Assembly: GCA_016212665.1 (NCBI GenBank)
Contig: JACREZ010000038.1
Location: 28,649 to 92,648, forward strand
Length of the DNA stretch: 64,000 nucleotides
Source of the DNA: Ignavibacteriota bacterium
GTDB lineage: Bacteria > Bacteroidota > Ignavibacteria > UBA10030 > SZUA-254
Direction of reading: 5' to 3'
Part shown: positions 25,513-35,044 of the stretch, one piece after another
Numbering within the stretch: the first letter of the stretch is position 1
How the letters are laid out: each line of letters opens with the position of its first letter
The notes under the pieces: generated by a model
Seen by the model: the letters and a program-made list of their open reading frames with translations, nothing else
Databases searched by the model: none
What the model was told of the DNA's origin: nothing
Made by a program: the position numbers and the translations under genes

Positions 25513-28500
25513 ATGAAATATATTAGCATACTTTTTTTATTTTTAGTTTTTACACTTCACACCATCGCTCAAGAAGCAACAAGCTGGCAGCAAATTTATC
25601 CGTACCCTACCGGCAGCCTTCTTTTAGGCGTCTTCGCTCAAAATGAAGATACTGTTATAGCTGTTGGTTCGTATGGCACAATAATCAAAACTACAGATGG
25701 CGGTGAACGATGGAGTATTCAGCAAAACGCAGGAGCGGTCGCTGGGGTCAGTCTTTATTCTGTGAAATTTTCCTCTGACGTTGTTGGATATGTTGTTGGC
25801 ACACTTGGCACAATACTAAAAACCACCGATGGAGGAGATACGTGGATTCAACAATCAAGTGGTACAACTTCGACGCTTTATGGAGTAAGTTTTGTCAACG
25901 ATACTGTAGGTTTTGCGGTGGGTGGCACTTCGTTTACTATTACCGGCTATCCAGACTGGACCTTGTATAAGGACCCGGTTGTATTACGTACAACAAATGG
26001 CGGCAAGATATGGGTAAGTCTTCCATTTCCTTTTTTTTCTGGATTGAAAAGCGTTGTATTTCGGGATGCATTAAATGGTATTGTTGCAGGAGATAGTTTA
26101 AGTGTCTTTAGAACTTCTGATGGAGGAATAACGTGGGATAGAGTTTTATCAAGCAGCACCGTAGCGAATTCAAATAAATCGGTTTGTTATGCCGGGAACA
26201 ATACATATTTTACCATCGGCTCTGGTGATGTTCATCGTAGTACTGATGACGGACTTACCTGGGAGTTGCTACCGTATCCTCCCGTAGATGAAAACCCATT
26301 TCGAGATCAATATGCAATATCATTTTTTGATAGCACGCATGGAGTGACTTCGGGGAGATGGTATCTTTATGGAACGTCGAATGCCGGTGTATCGTGGACA
26401 TCAACGTACAATTACGGAATGCATATTTGGGATATTCATATGGTTGATTCATTAACGGCATTTGCTGCTGGATATTATGGGACACTTCTGAAAACCACCG
26501 ATGGTGGCGTATCATGGACAGTGCTTTCAGGTAGTCCCAAACCAGTAAACATTTATGGTGTACATTTTACAGATGCGAATAATGGTTTGGCAGCGGGAAT
26601 GAATGCGGTGTTGAGAACAACTGATGGCGGCAATACATGGAATCCTCATTCTATTCCTGTTAGTACAGATTATATTTTCAGGGATATTTATTTTCCGGAT
26701 AATCGTACCGGATATCTTGTGGGTGAAACATCCGTACCTGGTCCTGACACTTGCATTTATCTGAAAACAACCGATGGTGGCGACCACTGGTTTCAATTAA
26801 ACAAACCTCCTACTGCAGCAGACCAAGCCGTTCATTTTGTTGATTCACTCAACGGCACCGTTGTTGGTGATACAGGGAACTTCCCGAATTTTGCTTGGAC
26901 TGTCATACATACAACCGATGGTGGAGTTACGTGGTCATGGCAAGATACACCTTTAAGTGATTCGGTGAACGGTTGGCCCTGGGGTTTATATTTCTCAGAT
27001 GTAGATCATGGGACCATTGTTGGTACAAGCAATAGTGGAAGTACTCCTGCAATTCTTCATACAATCGATGGAGGTGTTAATTGGGTTAGACAATCCTGCC
27101 CAGTAGTAAAAGGAATACTTCGAGACGTTTATTTTTCTGATAATATAAATGGAATGATTGTAGGCTCAGAATATAATGTTAATAACAAAGCAGTGCCACT
27201 TCTTCTAAAAACAACTGATGGTGGAACGAACTGGATTAAACAATCCCATCCATACGACACGTTGCAGGGTCGTTCGTTTACAAAAATGTATAGTATAAAT
27301 TCGAACATAATATTTCTGAACGGTTCAATGGGGAATCTTTATACAACCGATGGAGGACTGACATGGACAAAACAATCATCTCCCATAGGAGGATATCTTG
27401 GGATGGATTTTATTAAGATAGGGAATGGTTGGAAAGGATATGGTTCATATCTTGGAATAGCAACTACAACAATTGGTGAATTACCGGCAAAGTATTGGGA
27501 TGGTAATGTTGACTCATCGTGGGATAACCCAAATAATTGGGACCCTGTGGGAGTGCCAACTTCAGGTGATAGCGTAGTAATTCGTCCAAACGGTACATCG
27601 CCTGTTATCTTCATGCCCAAAACACAAATAACAATTGCGGCATTGACCATTATAGGGGCTGGTCGGTTAACAATTACTGATGCTCTTGCACAACTTGTCG
27701 TTCTGGGTAATGTTGATATAAGGGGAACATTAAAGGTGAGACAAGGAGCAAGAACCCGTTTTCTCTGCGGAGGAAAATGGAAAAACAAACCGGGGAGCCT
27801 TTACAAATCGTTTGCTGAAACTGACGAAGGATTTGTGCCTGCAAATTCCACAGTCTATTTCAATGGTCAGGGTGATTTTCAGGGAAATTTCTATAATCTT
27901 GTGTTCGATACAACCGCTATCATGGAAACAGCAGGCAATGTTGTTGTAGAAAACAATTGTACAATTTTAAAGACCCTTTCCCTCCGCCCGCAAGATACGC
28001 TCTTCGTAAGTTCGACAGAGCCACAGGCGTTATATGGTAATGGGATAATTAATAAAGGTACGGTGAAAAGATATATTAATCCGGACATGACAGAACCATA
28101 TCAGTTCGAAAGTAAGTATTCCTATGTTCAGTTTGATAATCAAGGAACAAAACCAACCTCGGTAGCTATGCAAGTATTTCCTGAAACAACCGCAACTAAT
28201 TGGGGAGAAGTATGGGAAGAAGTTCAAAGCACAATTGATACTGCAAATAATACGATAATGGCATCAGGAATACAGGAATTTTCTAAATGGTCGTTAGGGA
28301 TTCCCAGACCTACCGGTACTTCACCTTCAGTTAACCGAGTGTATGCAATTACTGCACAAGGAGGACAAAACTTTGCCGCACAACTTTCATTACGATTCGA
28401 CCCGTCAGAAATGGAACAAGGAACATCGAAAGATTCGTTACGGCTATTACGGTTACTCGGCACCTACGCAACGAACTCAATGCAAGAGAAATGGAACATG

Positions 28501-29622
28501 ATCTCTTTACCAGTAGAACGTAAACGGGACGAATTACGAATGAAAGATTCATTGTTCAACTCATCTATCTCAGATGCTTTCGCATTCTTCCCTTCTTCCG
28601 GATATATTCAGAAGGATACGTTGGAGTACGGAGTAGGTTATTGGTTGAAGTTCCCCGCTGCTGAAACAATAAAGGTACTCGGTGAAAAGCGAGATGAAGC
28701 TAAAATACTCGTCGAACCCGGGTGGAATATGATTGGGACATTAAGTACACTCATCAACACTTCGTCCGTGACTTCCGAACCAGCTGGAATAATTGCAAGT
28801 GAATTTTTCGGGTATCAAAGCGGTTATCTGAATGCTTCTGTATTAGAGCCTATGAAAGCATACTGGGTGAAAGTATCAAGTGAAGGATTCTTAAAGATGC
28901 AAACATTCACAAATACGAATAAACAAAGTGGGATAAATCAGGCAACATTACAACTTCAGAAAGTAAATCCGCTGTCTATGAACGATGCTACCGGGAATTC
29001 ACAGGAATTGTATTATACAGGTAAGAGCAGTGATGTGGTGAAACATGTATCAAACGAATTTCCACCACCACCGCCCATAGGTGCATTTGATGTTCGCTAT
29101 AAGTCTCAACGTTTTATCGAACGACCAGATAACGATAAACCGAAAGTAGTCCCAATAATATTTTCTTCAGTGACATATCCCCTTACCATTCGTTGGGAAC
29201 CAAAAGAGAAAAACATTTCAGCATGGTTACTTGTTGACGGGAAAGAATTTTCGCTCTCAGTAAAAGGTTCGGTTACAATATCGAAACCGGAAACTCCGGT
29301 GAAAATCAAATTTGCATCATCAAATGACAACATACCCAAAGCATTCGCACTTGAACAAAACCATCCCAATCCGTTCAATCCGTCAACAGTTATTCGTTAT
29401 CAGTTACCTGTTGATAGTCGTGTGACACTAAAAATATTCAATGTCCTCGGCCAGGAAATAGAAACATTAGTTGATGAGATTCAGGATGCTGGTTACATAT
29501 CGAAAGAATGGAATGCTTCGGGCGTTGCAAGCGGCGTGTACTTCTACAAGATAGAGGCGACGAGCATCAGCGATAATGCCAAATCCTATCGTCATATGAG
29601 AAAAATGTTATTGCTTCGCTGA
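25513..29622 (+). CDS. Giant Ycf48/BNR-propeller surface protein with T9SS sorting domain
   Basis: 1369 residues, ATG preceded by AAAGG, signal peptide MKYISILFLFLVFTLHTIAQ. Residues about 25-650 hold repeated Ycf48/BNR-type blades (KTTDGGERW, KTTDGGDTW, RTTNGGKIW, RTSDGGITW, HTTDGGVTW and more), enough for two propellers. Residues about 660-900 are beta-rich (a SSWDNPNNWDPVGVPTSGD segment typical of surface beta-helix proteins). Residues about 995-1150 are the GWNL tandem module (EKWNMISLPV, GYWLKFP, GWNMIGTL, AYWVKV). The C terminus is a type A T9SS sorting domain (NHPNPFNPST, LKIFNVLGQEIETL, SGVYFYKI). Probably an adhesin or outer-surface protein; function unknown. Confidence 0.88.
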   Translation: MKYISILFLFLVFTLHTIAQEATSWQQIYPYPTGSLLLGVFAQNEDTVIAVGSYGTIIKTTDGGERWSIQQNAGAVAGVSLYSVKFSSDVVGYVVGTLGTILKTTDGGDTWIQQSSGTTSTLYGVSFVNDTVGFAVGGTSFTITGYPDWTLYKDPVVLRTTNGGKIWVSLPFPFFSGLKSVVFRDALNGIVAGDSLSVFRTSDGGITWDRVLSSSTVANSNKSVCYAGNNTYFTIGSGDVHRSTDDGLTWELLPYPPVDENPFRDQYAISFFDSTHGVTSGRWYLYGTSNAGVSWTSTYNYGMHIWDIHMVDSLTAFAAGYYGTLLKTTDGGVSWTVLSGSPKPVNIYGVHFTDANNGLAAGMNAVLRTTDGGNTWNPHSIPVSTDYIFRDIYFPDNRTGYLVGETSVPGPDTCIYLKTTDGGDHWFQLNKPPTAADQAVHFVDSLNGTVVGDTGNFPNFAWTVIHTTDGGVTWSWQDTPLSDSVNGWPWGLYFSDVDHGTIVGTSNSGSTPAILHTIDGGVNWVRQSCPVVKGILRDVYFSDNINGMIVGSEYNVNNKAVPLLLKTTDGGTNWIKQSHPYDTLQGRSFTKMYSINSNIIFLNGSMGNLYTTDGGLTWTKQSSPIGGYLGMDFIKIGNGWKGYGSYLGIATTTIGELPAKYWDGNVDSSWDNPNNWDPVGVPTSGDSVVIRPNGTSPVIFMPKTQITIAALTIIGAGRLTITDALAQLVVLGNVDIRGTLKVRQGARTRFLCGGKWKNKPGSLYKSFAETDEGFVPANSTVYFNGQGDFQGNFYNLVFDTTAIMETAGNVVVENNCTILKTLSLRPQDTLFVSSTEPQALYGNGIINKGTVKRYINPDMTEPYQFESKYSYVQFDNQGTKPTSVAMQVFPETTATNWGEVWEEVQSTIDTANNTIMASGIQEFSKWSLGIPRPTGTSPSVNRVYAITAQGGQNFAAQLSLRFDPSEMEQGTSKDSLRLLRLLGTYATNSMQEKWNMISLPVERKRDELRMKDSLFNSSISDAFAFFPSSGYIQKDTLEYGVGYWLKFPAAETIKVLGEKRDEAKILVEPGWNMIGTLSTLINTSSVTSEPAGIIASEFFGYQSGYLNASVLEPMKAYWVKVSSEGFLKMQTFTNTNKQSGINQATLQLQKVNPLSMNDATGNSQELYYTGKSSDVVKHVSNEFPPPPPIGAFDVRYKSQRFIERPDNDKPKVVPIIFSSVTYPLTIRWEPKEKNISAWLLVDGKEFSLSVKGSVTISKPETPVKIKFASSNDNIPKAFALEQNHPNPFNPSTVIRYQLPVDSRVTLKIFNVLGQEIETLVDEIQDAGYISKEWNASGVASGVYFYKIEATSISDNAKSYRHMRKMLLLR

Positions 29623-29677
29623 GTATTTGAGTCTAAAGTAGTTGAGTATGTAACTAAACATCGGAAATCAACAATCA

Positions 29678-29722
29678 AAAAAAAACTCCGACTTCTTTTT
29701 CAAAGAGAAGCCGGAGTTTTTA
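29678..29722. terminator. Bidirectional Rho-independent terminator
   Basis: AAAACTCCGACTTCT pairs with AGAAGCCGGAGTTTT around a short loop, with A and T runs at both ends. It serves the rightward surface-protein gene and the leftward two-component operon that converge here. Confidence 0.9.
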
Positions 29723-29727
29723 TTTTT

Positions 29728-31125
29728 TTAATTTTTAAAACTCCCCACATCAATCCGGTACTCTTCGATTTTCCGGTAAATGGTTTTCCGGTCAACGTCC
29801 ATCAGTCGTGCGGCTTGGTTGAGATTCCCTTTACTTTCTTTCAACGTTCGGAGAAGATATTTCTTCTCGGCATCTTTCTGTACCTGCTCTAAGTATTGCT
29901 TGTACGGAATGAGTGTTGTCGTCGGTGAGTCGGTCAACTCGGCGGAAGTTTCGGCGGAGTGTTTCGCGGCAATATCAATGGAGGAAATTGTCGGACCGGT
30001 CGCTTTGATGATAGCGCGGCGCATAAGATTTTCCAACTCGCGCACGTTTCCTTTCCAATCGTAATTCATCATGTCGTGAAGGACGGCAGGAGAAATTCCT
30101 TCGAGCGGTTGCCGCGTGAGTGTTTTGTATTTCCGGAGAAAATGTTCAGCAAGTAATGGAATGTCATCGAGCCGTTCCCGAAGCGGCGGTATCGTAATCG
30201 GGAAGACATTCAAACGGTAATACAGATCTTCGCGGAATGTTCCTTCGCTCACCATCGCTTCGAGGTCGCGGTTCGTTGCCGAGATGATGCGAACATCGGC
30301 ATCGATAAACTGGTTACCGCCCAAGCGGGTAATTTGTTTTTCCTGCAACACTCTCAGGAGTTTCGTTTGGATGTTCAACGGAACGTCACCGATTTCATCT
30401 AAAAAAATCGTTCCGTCAATCGCTTCTTCAAACTTCCCGATACGCTGACGGCTTGCGCCGGTGAACGCGCCTTTCTCATGTCCGAATAATTCGCTTTCCA
30501 GCAATGTTTCAGGAATAGCGGAACATTGCACAGCAACAAACGGCTTATCCCGTCTCATGCTGTTGAAATGCACCGAGCGGGCAAACAGTTCTTTCCCGGT
30601 TCCCGTTTCACCGAGAACCAACACGGTGACATCTGTTTCCGCAACCTGCCGCACCATGTGAAAAACGTTTTTCATTTTATCATTTTGGCTGATGATGTTG
30701 GAAAAGTTCGCGGCGGGGTCGAGCATGTCGCGCAATCTTCGTAACTCACGTTCACGCTTGACTTCTTCCACGGCACGTTCAACTTTCACGAGCAGTTCAT
30801 CGTTGTTGCATGGCTTGGTGAGATAATCGTACGCCCCTTTCCGCATCGCTTCTACCGCCGTGCTGATGGAACCGAATCCCGTCACCATCATCACTTTCTG
30901 TTCCGGCGATTTTTGTTTGATTGCCTGCAACACTTCGATGCCGTTCATACTTTCCATCACTAAATCGGAAAGAATCAAATCGAAACATTGGTCAGAAAAT
31001 TTTTGTATGCCTTCTTTACCGTTCGTTGCCGTTTCAACTGCGTAGCCATTGTCTTCCAAAAGCGCTGTGGTTGCTACGCGGAATGCTTTGTCATCATCTA
31101 TTATAAGTATGCGTGTATTGTTCAT
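29728..31125 (-). CDS. NtrC-family sigma-54-dependent response regulator
   Basis: 465 residues. Receiver domain 1-120 with D10-D12 and phospho-acceptor D54 (LILSDLVMESMNG), KPC at the signalling Lys. AAA+ sigma-54 activation domain about 140-380 with Walker A GETGTGKE, GAFTGA loop, Walker B TIFLDEIGDVPL and arginine-finger region REDLYYRLNVFP. Fis-type helix-turn-helix at the C terminus (NLNQAARLMDVDRKTIYRKI). It overlaps the upstream sensor kinase gene by 4 nt, so the two form a cognate pair. Target genes are not evident. Confidence 0.95.
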   Translation of the reverse strand: MNNTRILIIDDDKAFRVATTALLEDNGYAVETATNGKEGIQKFSDQCFDLILSDLVMESMNGIEVLQAIKQKSPEQKVMMVTGFGSISTAVEAMRKGAYDYLTKPCNNDELLVKVERAVEEVKRERELRRLRDMLDPAANFSNIISQNDKMKNVFHMVRQVAETDVTVLVLGETGTGKELFARSVHFNSMRRDKPFVAVQCSAIPETLLESELFGHEKGAFTGASRQRIGKFEEAIDGTIFLDEIGDVPLNIQTKLLRVLQEKQITRLGGNQFIDADVRIISATNRDLEAMVSEGTFREDLYYRLNVFPITIPPLRERLDDIPLLAEHFLRKYKTLTRQPLEGISPAVLHDMMNYDWKGNVRELENLMRRAIIKATGPTISSIDIAAKHSAETSAELTDSPTTTLIPYKQYLEQVQKDAEKKYLLRTLKESKGNLNQAARLMDVDRKTIYRKIEEYRIDVGSFKN

Positions 31126-32948
31126 GCGATGTGTTCCGAATTCAAAATGGGAAAACTGACGGTAAATGTTGTGCCTTTGCCAAACCGACTTTTTACCGTG
31201 ATGGTTCCTTTGTGTTGCTGGATGATTCCGTACGTGACAGAAAGTCCGAGACCGACGCCGCTAACTTTTCCTTTCGTCGTAAAGAATGCATCGAAAATTT
31301 TGTTGATATGTTCCTGAGCGATGCCTGTTCCCGTATCGCTCACGTGAACGACAACGGAACCCTCCTGCCTGAACGTCTGAACCGAAAGTGTTCCGCCATT
31401 CGGCATGGCATCTTTTGCATTGATGAACAAATTCAGAAATACTTGTTTCAGTTTATCAGGTAAGCCGGTAATCTTCGGCAAATCATCTGTGAACGATGTT
31501 TCAACAGCGACATTGCTTTGTTTGAGAACGGGTCCCGATGAAACAAGCACTTCCTGAATAACTTTGTTTACGCATGTCGGCTCTCTTGATTCCTGCACCA
31601 TCGAAGTGCGGTAAATATCAAGCATTTGCCGTGTAAGTTTTGCAAGCCGTTCGACTTCTTCGAATGCAACTTCGAGCAATTCCCGCTCGGAAGAATCTTT
31701 CGGAGTGCGGCGCAATGCGGTTTGCAAACAACTTAAAATGTTATGAATCGGGTTGTTGATTTCGTGAGAAAGTTGCGCCGTGATTTTCCCCGTCGCCGCC
31801 AGCCGTTCCGATTTCACCAATTCTTCCTGCGCTTCTTTCAATTTCGTCAACGCCGTTTCGAGTTCTGTCTTCTGAAAATCAAGCAGGTAAATTTTTTCTT
31901 TCAGGGACTTGCTCATCTCTTCGAACCGCTCGGAAAGAAATCCTAATTCATCTCCTTGTTTGATGTGAATGTGATAGTCATAATTCCCGCGGGCAAGTTC
32001 GGTTGTTCCGCGCACCAACACGGCAATCGGTTTTGTTATGCTTCGGGAAATAAGAAAACCGATGACGGCAGTAACAACCAAGACAATGACGGAGAGTATG
32101 ATGAACGTATCCATCACGGGGCGAAGCGAGGCGCTCACTTCCTTGTTCACCGATTTTAACAGCAGGTACGCGTACATCGGTCTGACGAATTCTTTTCGCT
32201 GGTCGAGACGACAGAACACGCCGATATAATCATCACGCGAGATTGAAACTGGAAATATTTCCGCTCCCGCATCGGAAGGAATATCAACATGTTGAATCGC
32301 ATTTTCTGTTGCCCATGTTGCCAGTTCCGTTTGAACTTCCCACGGCAAGGTTGAACCGACAATCGTGCTGTCAATCATCAGAGCCGTTTCGCATTTACTC
32401 ATTGCCTGAACATTGAACAAATTACTGCTTGTCAACCGGAAACCGATGGTGAGTGTTCCGAGAAAATTCTTTCCGTCCATCAGTGGAACTGCTGCACAAC
32501 GATAAATATCCGTTCCCAAATTCCAAATCATTGTGCGTGATTGCCGGAGAAACCGATGCGAAGTTACCAACTTATTGATTGAATAATATTCTTCCACGCC
32601 ATTGAGTAACTGTACGACGAGATTTCCTTGTTCATCGGTAAGAAGGAACAGATTCGTTCCCATATTGCTTATCAGTTCCTGAGAAGTACGAACTGCCGAT
32701 TTCTTTTCCTTCGATGCAACGACTGCCTTTAGTTGCGGCGATTCAGCAAGAATTTGTGCCGCCTTCAAATCCTGTTCTGCCTGCAGTGCATTCAACTGGC
32801 GAAGAACGGAATACATACCGCGCAAATCTTCTGTGAAGCGTGCCTCCACCTGTTCATACACCCACGAACTGATGAAATTATAGAGGATGATGAGCAAGCC
32901 AAACACCACGCTCCAGATGGCAAGCAATATTTTATTCCGGAATTTCAT
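31122..32948 (-). CDS. Membrane sensor histidine kinase
   Basis: 608 residues. TM helix 8-29, periplasmic sensor region about 30-275 (CACHE-like in size; recurrent FLGTLTIGFRL-type segment), second TM about 281-300, HAMP domain (SRSITKPIAVLVRGTTELARG), a coiled coil, HisKA with H395 in AQLSHEINNPIHN, and HATPase_c (NLFINAKDAM, DTGTGIA, GVGLGLSVTYGI). It phosphorylates the NtrC-type regulator encoded directly downstream. Its start shares one nucleotide with the stop of the ATPase gene upstream. Confidence 0.94.
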   Translation of the reverse strand: MKFRNKILLAIWSVVFGLLIILYNFISSWVYEQVEARFTEDLRGMYSVLRQLNALQAEQDLKAAQILAESPQLKAVVASKEKKSAVRTSQELISNMGTNLFLLTDEQGNLVVQLLNGVEEYYSINKLVTSHRFLRQSRTMIWNLGTDIYRCAAVPLMDGKNFLGTLTIGFRLTSSNLFNVQAMSKCETALMIDSTIVGSTLPWEVQTELATWATENAIQHVDIPSDAGAEIFPVSISRDDYIGVFCRLDQRKEFVRPMYAYLLLKSVNKEVSASLRPVMDTFIILSVIVLVVTAVIGFLISRSITKPIAVLVRGTTELARGNYDYHIHIKQGDELGFLSERFEEMSKSLKEKIYLLDFQKTELETALTKLKEAQEELVKSERLAATGKITAQLSHEINNPIHNILSCLQTALRRTPKDSSERELLEVAFEEVERLAKLTRQMLDIYRTSMVQESREPTCVNKVIQEVLVSSGPVLKQSNVAVETSFTDDLPKITGLPDKLKQVFLNLFINAKDAMPNGGTLSVQTFRQEGSVVVHVSDTGTGIAQEHINKIFDAFFTTKGKVSGVGLGLSVTYGIIQQHKGTITVKSRFGKGTTFTVSFPILNSEHIA

Positions 32949-34090
32949 CAGCGAAGGTAATTACCGTATTGGAGAATCTTGATATCTGAAACAGTATCTA
33001 AGGATTTTCCTTGATAGATCAAGTACCCCCGTTCTTTGTCTTTTTTGATTTGCTTGATTGATTTCGTCATGTCGGGTCGAAATGTTTCGGACGCTTTGAT
33101 TTCAACAAATTCACGGTAAGATTTACGGTCAATGATAACGTCAACCTCCACACCGTTGCTCGTTCTATAATAGAAGAGTTCCGATTCCTTCCTCGCATGA
33201 AGTTCGCGTTTGTAGATTTCAGAAATGACATAATTTTCAAATAATGAACCGAACATCGGACCTCGTTCAAACAATTCCTGTGTACGAATGCCTGTAAGAT
33301 ATGACACTAATCCTGTATCAAAGAAAAATATTTTAGGGCTTTTAATAATCCTCTTTCCAAGATTTTTATAGTAAGGAGGTAAAAGAAAGACAATATACGA
33401 CGCCTCTAAAACAGAAATCCATTTTTTTATTGTTGGCACCGAAACTCCAATATCCCGTGACAGTTCGGAAAGATTGAGTATTTGAGAAACCCGGGCCGCC
33501 AACATCTGAACGCATCTTCTGAAATCCCGTATGTCACCAATATCCCGGACATCACGGACATCCCGTGTAAGATATGTATCAAGATAGGACGCAAACCAGG
33601 CAATTGAAGATTCATACTCCCGCATAACAAGTTCGGGATACCCGCCCTGATAAATTGATTCCTCGTGCAATCGCTTCGGTATTTCGGAATATTGAAACGG
33701 GAGAAGTGAAAGCAGTCCGATACGCCCTGCGAGACTTTCCGAGACTTTTTTCAGGAAGGAGAATTGACTGGAACCGGTGAGAACAAACTTTCCTTTAGTG
33801 TGTCTGTCGGAATCAACGGCTAATTTTATACTATGAAAGATTTCCGGAACGCGTTGCACTTCATCAAAAATAATTTTATCCGGATATCGCTTCATAAATC
33901 GAACTGGGTCATCGTGAAAGAAATTCACCAGTTCGAAATCGTCGAATGAAACATACTCATACTGAGAGCTCAACATCGCTTTCAACATGGTTGATTTACC
34001 GGATTGTCTCGGTCCGGTAATTCCAACAACGGGAAACAACTTCAAATAGTTCGCGACGGTTGCCTCCAGTTCACGGTGAATATACTTCAT
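32948..34090 (-). CDS. AAA-family ATPase with DUF4143-type C-terminal domain
   Basis: 380 residues. Walker A GPRQSGKS near residue 26, Walker B KIIFDEVQRVPE, sensor VLTGSSQFSFLKK, arginine-rich DVRDVRDIGDIRDFRR, a winged-helix-like segment (SELSRDIGVSVPTIKKWI) and a C-terminal nuclease-like VDVIIDRK...EIKAS segment. These proteins are very common in Bacteroidota and archaea and are often solitary; their role is unsettled. Here it shares a junction with the sensor kinase, which may be only transcriptional linkage. Confidence 0.9.
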   Translation of the reverse strand: MKYIHRELEATVANYLKLFPVVGITGPRQSGKSTMLKAMLSSQYEYVSFDDFELVNFFHDDPVRFMKRYPDKIIFDEVQRVPEIFHSIKLAVDSDRHTKGKFVLTGSSQFSFLKKVSESLAGRIGLLSLLPFQYSEIPKRLHEESIYQGGYPELVMREYESSIAWFASYLDTYLTRDVRDVRDIGDIRDFRRCVQMLAARVSQILNLSELSRDIGVSVPTIKKWISVLEASYIVFLLPPYYKNLGKRIIKSPKIFFFDTGLVSYLTGIRTQELFERGPMFGSLFENYVISEIYKRELHARKESELFYYRTSNGVEVDVIIDRKSYREFVEIKASETFRPDMTKSIKQIKKDKERGYLIYQGKSLDTVSDIKILQYGNYLR

Positions 34091-34229
34091 TTTCGTTATG
34101 CCATTTTAATCTTTGGGTTTAAAATTACATAAACATCACATCATCTCCAAGAAACCAATTCAATCAGCGCCGAAGATAGTAGGAGAGAACGCGCCAAGGG
34201 CTTTTGGAATCAACTCGGAAAAGCAGTAT

Positions 34230-34312
34230 TTTTGATTCGTCAATTTCGAAATTTGAATACAATGTATCTTTATTCAATCCGAAATTGACAATTCGCAATT
34301 CGAAATAAAAGA
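34230..34312. repeat. CGAAATT/AATTTCG dispersed repeat between genes
   Basis: CAATTTCGAAATTTGAATAC is followed about 25 bp later by CAATCCGAAATTGACAATTC and CGCAATTCGAAAT; arms in both orientations can pair. It shares words with the sorting-domain insert at 21893 and lies directly before the truncated tRNA-Arg. Confidence 0.6.
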
Positions 34313-34316
34313 CAAA

Positions 34317-34357
34317 GCGCCCTTAGCTCAACTGGATAGAGCATCAGACTTCGGATC
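34317..34357 (+). pseudogene. Truncated tRNA-Arg (TCG), 5' half only
   Basis: GCGCCCT acceptor strand, TA, D arm GCTC AACTGGATA GAGC, then TCAGA, anticodon loop CTTCGGA (anticodon TCG) and the first TC of the 3' anticodon strand. After 34357 the sequence departs (AAGTCATTC...) and no T arm or acceptor complement is found in the next 300 bp. The gene is broken within the anticodon stem, consistent with an integration or deletion scar. The rest of 34091-34606 shows only the repeat at 34230 and A/T-rich sequence. Confidence 0.8.
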
Positions 34358-34606
34358 AAGTCATTCTTTTCATTTCCAATACAATTCTAAACGATTTGAA
34401 AAATTTTAGAAGGGGTTGTGCCCATTTTGTGCCAATCCCTTCGTTTTTTTATATCGGTAAACAGTAGTGTCCAGCTGTTGAAAAATACAAAGAAGATAAG
34501 TTCATGAAGTAGAATATTTTACAGGCACAATCAATCGTTTTCGATTTGAACATAGTTTTACAAAAAGACCGTACTTTAGTTTTTTCACCAACCAAAGTAC
34601 GGAACT

Positions 34607-35044
34607 ATGAATCTCGGAAAAACAATCTTCGCCCAGGTGATGGAATATCTCCCCAAACATGAGTTTCATCGCTTTGTCGAACGCTATGATGGCTCGTATA
34701 AAGTTCAACAGTTTTCCTGTTACGATCATTTCTTGTGTATGGCATTTACTCAACTCACCTACCGAGAAAGTTTGAGAGACACGGTCACTTGTTTATACGC
34801 TCATCAATCCAAATTATATCAGATGGGATTTCGAGGTCGTGTCGTTCGTAGCACATTATCGCATGCAAACAATACACGGTCATGGCGTATCTATGCCGAT
34901 TTTGCGCGCGTGTTGATTCAACAAGCACACGAGTCGTCTCGTGATGAACCATTTGCTGCCGAGTTATCAAACACAGTCTATGCGTCTTACTCAACCACCA
35001 ACCATATTCACCACATCAAACATCGGCAAATACATCGACACTAA
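34607..35044 (+). pseudogene. IS4-type transposase, N-terminal remnant (DUF4372-like)
   Basis: MNLGKTIFAQVMEYLPKHEF...SYKVQQFSCYDHFLCMAF...LTYRESLRDTVTCLYAH...HANNTRSWRIYADFA is the typical N terminus of IS4-family transposases. It breaks off near SNTVYASYSTT, where the intact family has VYALDSTTIDL with the first catalytic Asp; the last 18 codons are read from the 3' end of the pseudopilus platform gene on the other strand. The IS has lost its catalytic domain and right end. Confidence 0.85.

Noticed and set aside
34358..34606. Group I intron splitting tRNA-Arg
   Set aside because: No T arm or 3' acceptor half appears in the following 300 bp and no intron core was recognisable; truncation is simpler.
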